Shown: positions 19,200-27,769 of the stretch, in pieces
Layout of the letters: the number at the start of each line of letters is the position of its first letter
How positions within the stretch are numbered: position 1 is the first letter of the stretch
Assembly: GCA_949288485.1 (NCBI GenBank)
Contig: CASEKC010000003.1
Coordinates: 62,001 to 126,000, forward strand
Source: an uncultured bacterium
Lineage (GTDB): Bacteria > Bacillota_I > Bacilli_A > RFN20 > CAG-826
Direction of reading: 5' to 3'
Length of the DNA: 64,000 nucleotides
Made by a program: the position numbers and the translations under genes
The notes under the pieces: generated by a model
What the model saw: the letters and a program-made list of their open reading frames with translations, nothing else
Database searches by the model: none
Told to the model about the DNA's origin: nothing

Positions 19200-19263
19200 T
19201 ATGAAAGAAAAAATATTTAAAAAAATACGATATTTATCAATGTTTTTAAATTATGAAAATTTA

Positions 19264-19277
19264 TGAAAGCACTTACA
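19264..19277. promoter_or_regulatory. cre-like operator 2
   Basis: TGAAAGCACTTACA, 78 bp from the first copy. Just after it, at 19283-19296, lies the perfect palindrome TCGATAAATATCGA, with a near copy in the other orientation around 19226-19239. Two kinds of operator therefore share this spacer. Confidence 0.5.
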
Positions 19278-19360
19278 AAAAATCGATAAATATCGACATT
19301 TTTTTAAAATTTTTTGAAATTAAATTAAAATATAGTTGTTCTTAAGGAGGACAAAAAATT

Positions 19361-19492
19361 ATGGAAAAGAAATTACTCAACGATTATGTTAAAGAATTAG
19401 AAGAATTAAAAGCTGAAAAAGAAGCTGAAAGAGAAAATGAAAACGAAGACGAAGGCAGATTCTTCCCAGATTTTAGAAATTTCTTAAAATAA
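19361..19492 (+). CDS. Small acidic helical peptide, 43 aa
   Basis: ATG at 19361 is preceded by AAGGAGG at ideal distance and the frame ends with TAA at 19490. The peptide is a Lys/Glu-rich helix (K-E-L-E-E-L-K-A-E-K-E) followed by an acidic stretch and an aromatic tail (R-F-F-P-D-F-R-N-F-L-K). It has its own terminator at 19553-19573 and a long regulatory region upstream with two cre-like sites, so it is a real, controlled gene. I do not recognise a family. Confidence 0.75.
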   Translation: MEKKLLNDYVKELEELKAEKEAERENENEDEGRFFPDFRNFLK

Positions 19493-19552
19493 TTAGAAAT
19501 TTTATTCTCTTTTAAGACTTTATATACATTTTTAATAAGTCTTTAATAAATC

Positions 19553-19573
19553 AAGCCACTCACAGAGTGGCTT
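19553..19573 (+). terminator. Terminator of the 43-aa peptide gene
   Basis: AAGCCACTC/GAGTGGCTT stem with a short loop and a T-rich 3' side. Confidence 0.8.
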
Positions 19574-19670
19574 TTCTTTTACTCAAAAAAATTATTGAAA
19601 AAAATTCTCAATAATCCTTGACTAACAAAAGATACTTTTTTATAATTTTTATCAATAAGAGGTAAATTAT

Positions 19671-20054
19671 TTGGAAAGATTAACTAAACAAAGAAAATAT
19701 ATTATTGAAGCGGTAACTAATTTAGGTCATGCTACTTTTGATGATATTGAAGAATATCTTTTAAATAATAATTTGCATTTATCTCTTGCTACTTTATATC
19801 GCAATATATCTTCTTTAAATAAAGATGGTATAATAAGAAAAGTAGATTGTTCTTTGCCATCGATTTATTATGAAATTAATCAAAATATAAAACCTCATAA
19901 TCATTTTATATGTTTGAAATGTCATAAAATTATCGATATTGAAAATAACAATAATAAAGATTATATCGATGAAAATGGTAATGAAGTTATATATGAAACA
20001 TCTAATAAATATGGATATTGTAAAGAATGTAGAAATGGTAAAAATGATGATTAA
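19671..20054 (+). CDS. perR: Fur-family regulator, probably PerR
   Basis: 127 residues from a TTG start with AGAGG upstream. A winged helix (A-T-F-D-D-I-E-E-Y-L and S-L-A-T-L-Y-R-N-I-S-S-L) is followed by H-N-H-F-I-C-L-K-C-H and a second C-K-E-C pair, the structural zinc site of Fur proteins. It stands directly upstream of rubredoxin and rubrerythrin, the usual peroxide-defence targets of PerR in anaerobes, so PerR is more likely than Fur or Zur. This assignment rests on context. Confidence 0.8.
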   Translation: MERLTKQRKYIIEAVTNLGHATFDDIEEYLLNNNLHLSLATLYRNISSLNKDGIIRKVDCSLPSIYYEINQNIKPHNHFICLKCHKIIDIENNNNKDYIDENGNEVIYETSNKYGYCKECRNGKNDD

Positions 20055-20100
20055 TTCATCATATTTATATTTTTAAGCTTTAAAAGGAGAAAGGAAGAAA

Positions 20101-20223
20101 ATGAAAAAATTCAGATGTATCCTTTGTGGATACGAGTGGGAAACCGATGAAGAAAATCCAGTTTGCCCTGTATGTGGTGCAAGTGGAGATGATGTCGTTA
20201 TTGAAGTGGAGGAAGGAAAATAA
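20101..20223 (+). CDS. Rubredoxin-like protein, 40 aa
   Basis: ATG with AAAGGAGAAAGG upstream. It has C-I-L-C-G-Y-E-W and C-P-V-C-G, the two knuckles that bind one iron, and is slightly shorter than a classic rubredoxin. It probably passes electrons to rubrerythrin, whose gene starts 2 bp later, for peroxide reduction. Confidence 0.85.
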   Translation: MKKFRCILCGYEWETDEENPVCPVCGASGDDVVIEVEEGK

Positions 20224-20225
20224 AT

Positions 20226-20768
20226 ATGGCAAATAAATATAACGGAACACAAACTGAAAAGAATTTACAAACAGCTTTTGCTGGAGAATCACAAGCAAGA
20301 AATAAATATACGTATTTTGCAAGCGTTGCTAAAAAAGAAGGTTATGAACAAATCGCAGCTTTATTTTTAGAAACAGCAGATAATGAAAAAGAACACGCAA
20401 AAATGTGGTTCAAAGAATTAGGAGAACTCGGCGATACTAAAGAAAATTTAAAAGCAGCTGCAGCTGGAGAAAATTATGAATGGACCGATATGTATAAAGG
20501 TTTTGCTGAAACAGCTGAAAAAGAAGGTTTTAAAGAATTAGCAGTTAAATTTAGATTAGTTGCTGATGTTGAAAAACACCACGAAGAAAGATATTTAGCA
20601 CTTTTAGATAACGTTAATAATTTAAAAGTATTCAAAAAAGATGAAGAAGTTACAGTTTGGAAATGTAGAAACTGTGGTTATATCTTTGTAGGAAAAGAAG
20701 CACCAAAAGTTTGCCCTTGCTGTGCTCATCCACAAAGCTTCTTTGAAGTTAATGCTTCAAATTATTAA
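20226..20768 (+). CDS. rbr: Rubrerythrin
   Basis: 180 residues. A ferritin-like four-helix domain with Glu/His di-iron ligands ([20 protein letters not shown]) is followed by a C-terminal rubredoxin domain (C-R-N-C-G and C-P-C-C-A-H-P). It reduces hydrogen peroxide in the cytoplasm of anaerobes. It forms an operon with rubredoxin and probably the upstream regulator, ending at the hairpin at 20793-20820. Confidence 0.96.
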   Translation: MANKYNGTQTEKNLQTAFAGESQARNKYTYFASVAKKEGYEQIAALFLETADNEKEHAKMWFKELGELGDTKENLKAAAAGENYEWTDMYKGFAETAEKEGFKELAVKFRLVADVEKHHEERYLALLDNVNNLKVFKKDEEVTVWKCRNCGYIFVGKEAPKVCPCCAHPQSFFEVNASNY

Positions 20769-20792
20769 TTTTTAATAAGTAATATTATTTAA

Positions 20793-20820
20793 AGATCTAG
20801 CTAAATATCTAGCTAGATCT
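20793..20820 (+). terminator. Terminator of the rubrerythrin operon
   Basis: An 11-bp stem AGATCTAGCTA/TAGCTAGATCT with a T run behind it. Confidence 0.9.
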
Positions 20821-20891
20821 TTTTTAATATATATACATCTTTTATTAAAAACACTATAATTTAGAAGTTAAGAAAAGGGAGAAAAAATGTT

Positions 20892-21314
20892 ATGTTAATT
20901 GATACTATTAAAAAAGAAAACATGTTAGCATTAAAAGAAAAAAATGAAAATAAAAGAGCAGTTTTGTCAGTAATTATTAATAAATACATGCTTTTAGTAA
21001 CAGAAAAAAGAGCTAAAAATCAAGAAGTAAAAGAAGAAGATGTTATTAAAATTATTTCTAAAACATTAAAAGAATTAGAAGAAGAAAAAGCTTCTTATTT
21101 AGAAGCTAATCGTTTAGAAAGTGTTAAAAAAATCGATGAACAAATTTCTTATATTTCTTCTTATCTTCCTAAATTAATGAGTGAAGAAGAAATTAAAGAA
21201 GAAATTTTAAAATTAGAAGATAAATCTATTCCTGCTGTTATGAAACATTTTAAAACAAATTTTGCTGGAAAATGTGATATGGGAGTAGTTAATAAAGTTT
21301 TAAAAAGTTTATAG
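20892..21314 (+). CDS. YqeY/GatB-like family protein
   Basis: 140 residues with the YqeY pattern: I-K-K-E-N-M-L-A-L-K near the start and A-S-Y-L-E-A-N-R-L-E, I-S-Y-I-S-S-Y-L-P-K-L-M in the middle. Related domains occur at the end of GatB and may bind tRNA. Its free-standing role is unknown. GGGAG precedes the start. It is the last chromosomal protein gene before the element. Confidence 0.88.
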   Translation: MLIDTIKKENMLALKEKNENKRAVLSVIINKYMLLVTEKRAKNQEVKEEDVIKIISKTLKELEEEKASYLEANRLESVKKIDEQISYISSYLPKLMSEEEIKEEILKLEDKSIPAVMKHFKTNFAGKCDMGVVNKVLKSL

Positions 21315-21421
21315 AACTTTTTAAAACTATAACTTATTAATTATTATTGATAATTTATATTTTATAAGTGTATAATAAATAGGCTTAATTTTAAGCCTAT
21401 TTATATACCTATTATAAATAT

Positions 21422-21495
21422 GGGGGTGTGGTTCAATGGTAGAACAGCGGTCTCCAAAACCGTTGACGTGGGTTCGATTCCTTCCACCCCCGCCA
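21422..21495 (+). tRNA. tRNA-Trp (anticodon CCA), integration site of the element
   Basis: A full cloverleaf: acceptor GGGGGTG/CACCCCC, anticodon loop C-T-CCA-A-A, T-loop GGTTCGATTCC and encoded CCA (21493-21495). An integrase gene starts 121 bp downstream, the usual arrangement when an element uses a tRNA 3' end as its attachment site. Confidence 0.95.
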
Positions 21496-21507
21496 GAAAA
21501 TGAAATA

Positions 21508-21527
21508 AATGCGATGGTTATCGCATT
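21508..21527 (+). terminator. Terminator of tRNA-Trp
   Basis: AATGCGAT/ATCGCATT with a GGTT loop and T run. A partial copy (cgat-GGTT-atcgcattttttt) recurs at about 44592-44612 in the transfer-origin region. Confidence 0.8.
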
Positions 21528-21548
21528 TTTTTATTTTTCTCAAAAAAA

Positions 21549-21573
21549 GTTGGTAAAAAAGTTGGTAAAAAAA
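21549..21573 (+). repeat. Doubled GTTGGTAAAAAA at the left end of the element
   Basis: Two direct copies of GTTGGTAAAAAA, 12 bp apart, between the tRNA terminator and the integrase gene. They may be arm-type integrase binding sites. The core att sequence itself would be the tRNA 3' end; its second copy is outside the window. Confidence 0.5.
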
Positions 21574-21616
21574 TACTTGTTTTTTCTAGGTTTTTATATA
21601 TATTATTTAAAATAAT

Positions 21617-22750
21617 ATGGGTGTTAGAAAGTCAAAAATAGATTCAAGATTTTACATTATTGACGGTGTTGTTTTAATTGATGGACAAAGATTTAGGTAT
21701 CATAAACAAGATTTGAATGATAAAAATTTTATGTCTAAAAAATGGTGCCAAGAATACGAACAACGAATTCGACAAGAGATATTAGATAAGAATCAATCTA
21801 AAGATGAATTTAAAAAGTTGTCTATAAAAGGTTTAGTTGAAGCTTATATCGAAAAAATAAAAACTGATGGTTATAGAGAATCAACAATACAATCTCTGAA
21901 CTATAAAATAGATCTTTATATTTATAGTTTTTTTGGCAAAACCATTTTAGTTCATGAAGCTTTTAAAGTTTCGAAATGTGTTGAATTCAGAAATTTTGTT
22001 GGTTCTTTTAATATGACTGCAAATTATAAAAATAAAATACTTGCTTTGTTAAAACAATTAATTAATTACGCAGCTGTTATTAAAGTCATTACATATAATA
22101 CTGAAAGAGATTGTAATAATGTTTTACAATCAATTCGCAATAATGATCAAAAGAAAATAATTCATTCATATACATCGTTTGAAGATGCTACAAAAGTTTG
22201 GGAAAATGCTTCTTCAGATTTTTATAAAAATGTTATTAAGTTTTTCTATTTTTCAGGTTGTCGTATTAGTGAATTTTTAGCCATAATGAAAAAAGATATA
22301 TTCTTTAATACAACAGATAATAATACTTTTTGTGCAGAAGTGTCTATTAATAAACAAGTTAGTAAAACTAAAGGAGAAATTTTACCATATTTAAAAACAT
22401 CCACTTCATATAGAAAAATTAGGTATTATGGCGATGTTGCTTTAGCCTTATATGAATACATAGAAAGAAATGATTTTGACGATGATGATATTGTTTTTAA
22501 TATTTCTAAAACGACTTTTAGAAGAGAATTAACTAAAGCATTTGATAAAGCAGGAGTTCAAAGAAATACTTTCCATGGGTTTGGAAGAAAGTCTATTGCA
22601 ACTTATTTATATAAATATTCAAAAGACGCAAAACTAGCTCAAATATATTTAGGTCATAAAAAAGTTGATATGACAATGAATACTTATGTGCTAAATGAAG
22701 CTTTAGAAGAAAATTTGGATATAATTTTAGAAGAAATAGAAAAGAAGTAG
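21617..22750 (+). CDS. int: Tyrosine integrase of the element
   Basis: 377 residues: an N-terminal arm-binding part, an SAM-like core-binding domain (about 65-170) and the catalytic domain. Visible catalytic residues are Arg216 (G-C-R-I-S-E-F), Lys260, His320, His347 (L-G-H-K-K) and the nucleophile Tyr357 (N-T-Y). The box II motif reads H-G-F-G-R, so the arginine normally three residues after His320 is a glycine and the next residue, Arg324, may replace it. Position next to tRNA-Trp points to site-specific integration and excision of the ICE. Confidence 0.9.
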   Translation: MGVRKSKIDSRFYIIDGVVLIDGQRFRYHKQDLNDKNFMSKKWCQEYEQRIRQEILDKNQSKDEFKKLSIKGLVEAYIEKIKTDGYRESTIQSLNYKIDLYIYSFFGKTILVHEAFKVSKCVEFRNFVGSFNMTANYKNKILALLKQLINYAAVIKVITYNTERDCNNVLQSIRNNDQKKIIHSYTSFEDATKVWENASSDFYKNVIKFFYFSGCRISEFLAIMKKDIFFNTTDNNTFCAEVSINKQVSKTKGEILPYLKTSTSYRKIRYYGDVALALYEYIERNDFDDDDIVFNISKTTFRRELTKAFDKAGVQRNTFHGFGRKSIATYLYKYSKDAKLAQIYLGHKKVDMTMNTYVLNEALEENLDIILEEIEKK

Positions 22751-22804
22751 GTTTATTCCTACTTCTTAATACCATTTAGATATTAAAATAATATCATTTA
22801 ATTA

Positions 22805-24298
22805 TTAATCATATTCTTGTAAATTTTCGTTATTAATTTCAAAACCTGCCTCTTTGATGTCTTCGTCTTCAAAGCCGTTATTTCTTAATAGTTCTACATA
22901 TTCATCGTTATAATTATAAATAGCATCGGCTTCTAATAAAGTATCAAGAATTGCTGATTTCGTTTCTATTTTTTCTATTTCTTCCTTAGATGCATCTAAC
23001 TCTTTCTGAAGATTATTAATGATAACATCGCTAGAAGCATTAATATTTTTGTCTAATAAATTAAATCTTAATGATTCTAGTTTATATTTTTCTCTATAAT
23101 CACATTCATCGAGATTATTTAAAGCTTCATTAATTAATGGATTAACCATGTTATCTTTAATTGCATATTCAGCGGCGCTATCATCGCCATCATAAATATT
23201 CATTTCATCAATTTTTTCAATATGATAACCTTGTTCATCATCATAAAATAACGCATATCCATATTCTGTTCCTAAACCAAAACCGCAATCTCGAAGTTCT
23301 TTAATTTGATCAGAATTTAATGATTTTAGATAGTCTCTTTTTTCTTTAACACTATCAAAATTATCAAGTTTATCACAAACATATTCAAATAAGTCGTCAA
23401 CTTGATAAAATTCATAAATATCAGATAAATTAATTCCTTGTTTAGCTAAGTTTTTTTCTAATTTTTCTCTCGAGTCGAAAGTATATTCTCCATTACTTTC
23501 AAATCTATTATAGTCAGGAATAAATTGACAATAATCTCTAGAATAACGAATATCTTTATTTTCTTCATAATAATTAAGATATTGCTTAAAAAGTCTAAAT
23601 AAATCTTTTCCCATATCTTCTTTTGATGGATAAATAGTTTTTCTTTCATAAACAGTCACTCTATCATAACTTTTCCCATCATAAGAATAATTATTCTTAT
23701 AAAGAATTTTGTCTTCTTCATTATAAATTTCTTCAACATCTTCTGTAATTATGGTTCCAAAAGATTCGCCTTCTCTACTTCCATTAACTATATTTTCTTT
23801 TCCCCGTTCAATTTCATAAGATTTAACAGCCCATTTTTGATGTTTTTCATCGAAAAAACCATATTTTTCAATAAAATCTTCTTTAGTTAACCCTCTAAAT
23901 CTTGGGGCTTGGTATTTTCTATAATTAAATTCTTTTGTACTAATAAATAATGCATCCAAATTATCTTTTAAATGTTCTAAATCAGTATAACAATTCTCTT
24001 CACCAGTATAATCATGTTCATCTTTTGCTCTTCTAATTAAAATATCTTTTCGCCAACTATTAAGAAAATAACGAACATCTAAAATAGATAAATAAATATA
24101 ATTATTATCTCGTTTTAAAAATGCACTAAAATCGTAATGATTTGGTGAAAACGAAACAAGTTCAGCATTAATTTCTTTAGCAACATTAGTTAAATATTTT
24201 TTGTAATCTTTGGCAAATTCTTTAAATTCATCAGATTGAGTTCCTCCCCAATCTTCAATAATATGGTTATACCATTTTTTCATAATATTCTTTTCCAT
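22805..24298 (-). CDS. Unknown protein, 497 aa, in the ArdC operon
   Basis: A mostly acidic soluble protein with no signal peptide. I recognise no catalytic motif. The N-terminal 150 residues look globular; the end is a Glu/Asp-rich helical region. The start is supported by GGAGAG seven bases upstream. It is the third gene of the operon led by the ArdC-like protein, starting 3 bp after the 159-aa gene. Large acidic proteins near antirestriction genes of conjugative elements are often early-entry or DNA-mimic factors; here that is only a suggestion. Confidence 0.6.
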   Translation of the reverse strand: MEKNIMKKWYNHIIEDWGGTQSDEFKEFAKDYKKYLTNVAKEINAELVSFSPNHYDFSAFLKRDNNYIYLSILDVRYFLNSWRKDILIRRAKDEHDYTGEENCYTDLEHLKDNLDALFISTKEFNYRKYQAPRFRGLTKEDFIEKYGFFDEKHQKWAVKSYEIERGKENIVNGSREGESFGTIITEDVEEIYNEEDKILYKNNYSYDGKSYDRVTVYERKTIYPSKEDMGKDLFRLFKQYLNYYEENKDIRYSRDYCQFIPDYNRFESNGEYTFDSREKLEKNLAKQGINLSDIYEFYQVDDLFEYVCDKLDNFDSVKEKRDYLKSLNSDQIKELRDCGFGLGTEYGYALFYDDEQGYHIEKIDEMNIYDGDDSAAEYAIKDNMVNPLINEALNNLDECDYREKYKLESLRFNLLDKNINASSDVIINNLQKELDASKEEIEKIETKSAILDTLLEADAIYNYNDEYVELLRNNGFEDEDIKEAGFEINNENLQEYD

Positions 24299-24301
24299 AT
24301 T

Positions 24302-24781
24302 CTATCTCTCCATTTCTTCTTCCGTTTTCTTTGATTTGCTCTCAACTTCACTTGCATAATCTTCATACCACCATTCTTTAGCGTTCATATCGACATAATC
24401 ATAAACTTCATGATATAGTTCATCAGATTCTCTATCATATGAAATAGTCTCTATAAAGCCAACTCCAGGTTCTTCAGCTGAGATATTTAATGCTTCTACA
24501 TCATATTTTTCAAATGCCTCTTTAAAAGTAAGAAATTTTTCATCAGAGTAACCATCTCTATTTAAAGAAGAACTCTCAAAAGACCATCTACAACTAATAT
24601 TACCTTTTATATAAGTAATTCCATTTGGTAAATCTATATATTCCAACTCATCTCTAAAATCATCTATCCATGCTCCGACATAGTTTCCATCTTTATCCAT
24701 TCCGTAAAAAAGATTTAAAAATTCCTCTTTATTTTTAGTAGGCACTAATACATTAATTTTCCCATAACAAATATTTGCCAT
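24302..24781 (-). CDS. Unknown small protein, possibly Api92-like ferredoxin fold
   Basis: 159 residues, soluble, acidic and rich in Trp and Tyr. It opens M-A-N-I-C-Y-G and continues with a block containing C-R-W-S-F-E-S. This is reminiscent of the Api92-like ferredoxin-like proteins found on phages and conjugative elements, but the match is by eye and weak. GGAGA lies ahead of the ATG, and it is 2 bp from the ArdC-like gene upstream. Confidence 0.55.
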   Translation of the reverse strand: MANICYGKINVLVPTKNKEEFLNLFYGMDKDGNYVGAWIDDFRDELEYIDLPNGITYIKGNISCRWSFESSSLNRDGYSDEKFLTFKEAFEKYDVEALNISAEEPGVGFIETISYDRESDELYHEVYDYVDMNAKEWWYEDYASEVESKSKKTEEEMER

Positions 24782-24783
24782 AA

Positions 24784-26349
24784 TTACATCTCCATTTCAT
24801 TTTCTGATTCTTTTTGATTAGTCTGTTTACTTAAAAACTGAGAGAATCTTTCTTTAAACTCAGGGTGATGTAATTCGATATCGTTAATGTTATCATCACA
24901 ATTTTTAATAACATTTGTATAGTGGTCATATAAATCTTCGCTAATTAAAATGCCATTTTGTGCACTATTTTGCCATTGTTTTAATGTATTTTCTTTTTCT
25001 AATTGATATTCGGTATAGTCTTGAAATAATTTTTCAGTATTTTCTACATCGATTTGATCTTGACTGGATGGAAAAATAGATAAATCATTTACAACATTTG
25101 TATTCTTTGTATAAACTTCCTCTTTATCAAAATTAATTAAGATTTCTTTTGCTTTGAAGTTTCTTAAATTATTTATAGATTCATCTATTAATTCTGTTTT
25201 ATTATCTTTAATAACTGAGATTGTCTTGTTTAAAGCTTGAATTGCTAAATCACAAATTTCAAAATCATAATAAAAATATTTTTTCGCTAATAAATCAATT
25301 TTATCATTTGTTATTTTCTTGCTTTTAAGTTTGAACTCTCTCTTTATGGAACTTTTTAAACTATCTAAATAGCCACTAATATATCTGGTGCTAAATTCAT
25401 TTGCTAATTCTTTTTCAAGATGAACTTCTCCATTTTTTTCAACTTCGATATCTTTTCTTAAAATATCATATTGACTACTAAAAAGAGCACTAAATAATTC
25501 GGCTTGAATTTCATAGTTAGATTTATCAAGAACATATTTAGAATTAAAATTATCAATATTTTTTTGTGTAATGTAATGACCTAATTCATGTGCTAAAATC
25601 GAGCATTTACTTTCTATTGGTGCGCTATCAATTACATAAATCTTTTTATCTCTTAAATTTAAATAACCAGAATATTGAGCTTCTTCATTATCTTCTACAA
25701 CACTGATATCAAGTCTATTAGCTACATCTTTTAAAATTTCATAGACTTTTTTACCTTCTTCAGGATTATATTCTTTTGTATCGTATCTTTGAATTAAAGC
25801 TGCTCTTTCTTTTTCAGGCATATTTGTTTGATCGATACTAAAAAGAATTGGTCTTGGTCTAAAAGTTTTACCAGGTAAAAGTTCAATATTATGTTCCTTT
25901 AAAGATTTATTAACAGCCTCTCTATCATCTTTTTTATAAGAAAGATAATTGAAAAAGATTTTAACAAACATATTTGTGTAATCACATTTACCTTTATTTT
26001 CTTTAACAACTGCATCTAAATCTTTGAGGATTTGTTGTTTGTCTTTATTCTTTGTGTTGACGGTAAACATATTTATTGGAGTTACTACTTGATAAGCCTT
26101 ACTACCGATATTTACCTTGTTTCCTCTTTCGTTCCATTGTTTCATTGTTGCAAAAAAAGGAGTACAAGAGGACATTTTACTTTGAACCATTAAAAGTAAT
26201 TGATTTTTAAATGAATAATCAGCCATATTAAATGAGTTTCTAAATTTAATAAATTCGGCTAATTTTTCTCCACTTACAATATACTCATTAAAAATTTTAA
26301 AGAGTTGATCTCTATAATCCTCTTTCTTTTTTCCTACTAATTCTTCCAT
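24784..26349 (-). CDS. ArdC-like antirestriction protein with metallopeptidase domain
   Basis: 521 residues from ATG 26349; upstream ATGs would read through the promoter and leader hairpin. The N-terminal part fits the ArdC ssDNA-binding domain (Y-S-F-K-N-Q-L-L-L-M-V-Q, then A-T-M-K-Q-W-N-E-R-G-N-K-V). Residues 254-258 give H-E-L-G-H, the zinc site of ImmA/IrrE-type peptidases, and the C-terminal 200 residues are helical. ArdC-type proteins protect incoming single-stranded plasmid DNA from restriction in the recipient. It leads the operon and is driven by a shared-type promoter (26401-26441). Confidence 0.8.
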   Translation of the reverse strand: MEELVGKKKEDYRDQLFKIFNEYIVSGEKLAEFIKFRNSFNMADYSFKNQLLLMVQSKMSSCTPFFATMKQWNERGNKVNIGSKAYQVVTPINMFTVNTKNKDKQQILKDLDAVVKENKGKCDYTNMFVKIFFNYLSYKKDDREAVNKSLKEHNIELLPGKTFRPRPILFSIDQTNMPEKERAALIQRYDTKEYNPEEGKKVYEILKDVANRLDISVVEDNEEAQYSGYLNLRDKKIYVIDSAPIESKCSILAHELGHYITQKNIDNFNSKYVLDKSNYEIQAELFSALFSSQYDILRKDIEVEKNGEVHLEKELANEFSTRYISGYLDSLKSSIKREFKLKSKKITNDKIDLLAKKYFYYDFEICDLAIQALNKTISVIKDNKTELIDESINNLRNFKAKEILINFDKEEVYTKNTNVVNDLSIFPSSQDQIDVENTEKLFQDYTEYQLEKENTLKQWQNSAQNGILISEDLYDHYTNVIKNCDDNINDIELHHPEFKERFSQFLSKQTNQKESENEMEM

Positions 26350-26369
26350 TAATAAAAATTTCCTAATAA

Positions 26370-26396
26370 GAAAACACGAGACTTCGATTGTGTTTA
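26370..26396 (-). repeat. 27-nt leader repeat, copy 1 (hairpin at the transcript start)
   Basis: An identical 27-nt stretch is found at 38571-38597. On the minus strand it contains AAACAC-(12 nt)-GTGTTT, a 6-bp hairpin placed 4-30 nt downstream of the -10 box, that is, at the 5' end of the mRNA. Confidence 0.85.
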
Positions 26397-26400
26397 AGAC

Positions 26401-26441
26401 ATTATAGAGGAAAAGGAAAAATCGTGTGTGTTGAGATAAAT
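26401..26441 (-). promoter_or_regulatory. Shared-type promoter P1 (ArdC operon)
   Basis: On the minus strand: ATTTATCTCAA (26431-26441), 24 nt, TATAAT (26401-26406). One of six promoters with the same 11-mer and exactly the same spacing; this copy differs from ATTTATCTGAG at two bases. Confidence 0.8.
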
Positions 26442-26493
26442 ATATAATCATAATAATATTATTGTATAATCAAAATAATATTAATTATTGATT

Positions 26494-26511
26494 ACCATTG
26501 TTAGCAATGGT
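26494..26511. promoter_or_regulatory. Operator palindrome overlapping the -10 box of the RHH gene
   Basis: ACCATTG-TTAG-CAATGGT, a perfect 7-bp dyad whose right end is the first T of TATAAT (26511-26516). Binding here would block the promoter of the ribbon-helix-helix gene at 26546. A 19-nt match lies inside the topoisomerase gene (29682-29700). Confidence 0.7.
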
Positions 26512-26545
26512 ATAATATAAATATAAAAAGGAGACTAACTATTAA

Positions 26546-27172
26546 ATGGAAATTATGGAAACACCACTAAGTTATGAATTAGCTATTTATAAAGTTAATA
26601 ATAAAAATGAAAAAGAAAATAAATTAGAAGATGTTTATAGATTTGAAGGAGTAGTATCAGCAAACTCTAAATTTTATGAATTCATGGTAAAATATGCTAA
26701 AAAAAGTGGTTGCTATCGTTTAGTTTTAACTGAAATAAGACATTACGACAATGATAAAGAAATAATTTCAATGACCTCACTTGTAAATGATCATATTTTT
26801 AAGAAAAATGGAAGAAATCCAAATACTTTAAATAAAAAAGACCGATTAAAAAGAGTCCAAAAAGAAATATTTTTAACAAGTTCTGTTGAAAAAAGTTTAG
26901 AGTTATACTCAATAAGAGAATCTAAAATGGAGTACGCAAGAAAACGACTAGAAGATGGTATTGTGGAATTTATATTTTCACCTAAAAAAGAGTATTATCA
27001 AAATAAAGCGTTAGAGGTAGAGTTACCAAAGAAAAAAGAAATGAAACGTACTACCATATATCTTGATGAATTTTTATTGAATCAATTAAAGAAATATATT
27101 GATGAAAATAAAATTGATATTGATGTAATGACGTTGTGTTCAAAAATTTTAACAAGAAAAGTATTAATATAA
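26546..27172 (+). CDS. Ribbon-helix-helix DNA-binding protein
   Basis: 208 residues. The last 45 read R-T-T-I-Y-L-D-E-F-L-L-N-Q-L-K-K-Y, a ribbon strand followed by two helices as in CopG/Arc repressors; the N-terminal 150 residues are of unknown fold, basic in the middle. A GGAG site precedes the start. The perfect palindrome over its own -10 box suggests autorepression. It could also act on other promoters of the element. No partner toxin is adjacent. Confidence 0.7.
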   Translation: MEIMETPLSYELAIYKVNNKNEKENKLEDVYRFEGVVSANSKFYEFMVKYAKKSGCYRLVLTEIRHYDNDKEIISMTSLVNDHIFKKNGRNPNTLNKKDRLKRVQKEIFLTSSVEKSLELYSIRESKMEYARKRLEDGIVEFIFSPKKEYYQNKALEVELPKKKEMKRTTIYLDEFLLNQLKKYIDENKIDIDVMTLCSKILTRKVLI

Positions 27173-27260
27173 CAATAAAATGATATTATAATAATATTAT
27201 AAAGATATTGTTATAATAACTATTTAATGATATAATTATATTATTGAAGGAGGAAAAAAT

Positions 27261-27597
27261 ATGTTAATTAAAAAATACAATGCTTATAAAAAGGAAAAAG
27301 ACGACGCAAAAAAAAGAAGAGTTGAAGAATGAAATATTAGATACTTTCTATTCGCATAACGGTATTAGATTTGCAAGAATTATGATGTTAACACTTTATA
27401 CTTTTATTGGAGTCGTTTGTTTAATTACTCTATTATGTTTATTGGTTGATTTAGAAGGTTTTGGTTTAAGAGCTTTACTTATTGGAATAATTTTCTTTTT
27501 AACATCTATAGGCTTTCTGCCAGGGATAATCATATATTCAAAAGATATAAAAATAGTTAAAGCCTTGGAAGAAGCTAATAAAGAGAAAAATAATTAG
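27261..27597 (+). pseudogene. Two-helix membrane protein gene split by a frameshift in an A8 run
   Basis: GGAGG precedes ATG 27261, but that frame stops after 23 codons. The following frame, open from 27280 to 27597, carries two membrane segments and an E-E-A-N-K-E-K tail. Removing one A from the A8 run at 27308-27315 joins M-L-I-K-K-Y-N-A-Y-K-K-E to the downstream protein in one natural reading frame of about 111 residues. It may be a slippage mutant, a base-call error, or a case of slippage-dependent expression. Confidence 0.6.
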
Positions 27598-27654
27598 TTG
27601 AGGTATTTAACTATTAAAAATATGACAACGTATCAAAATGAATATCATATAAAA

Positions 27655-27690
27655 AAGTGTACATTTTTATCTTGAAATTTTTGTACACTT
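27655..27690. terminator. Hairpin between the membrane-protein gene and topB
   Basis: AAGTGTACA/TGTACACTT stem of 9 bp with an 18-nt AT-rich centre. It could end transcription from the left or be an unrelated structural element. Confidence 0.4.
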
Positions 27691-27735
27691 AAATCTTAAA
27701 ATTAATACACCACTATTCGAACCTCCTTAAATAAA

Positions 27736-27766
27736 AAGTGCTACCGTATTTAGTGGTAGTACTTTT
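27736..27766 (-). terminator. Terminator of topB
   Basis: AAAGTGCTACC/GGTAGTACTTT imperfect stem just past the topB stop, with T run on the minus strand. Confidence 0.65.
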
Positions 27767-27769
27767 GTT

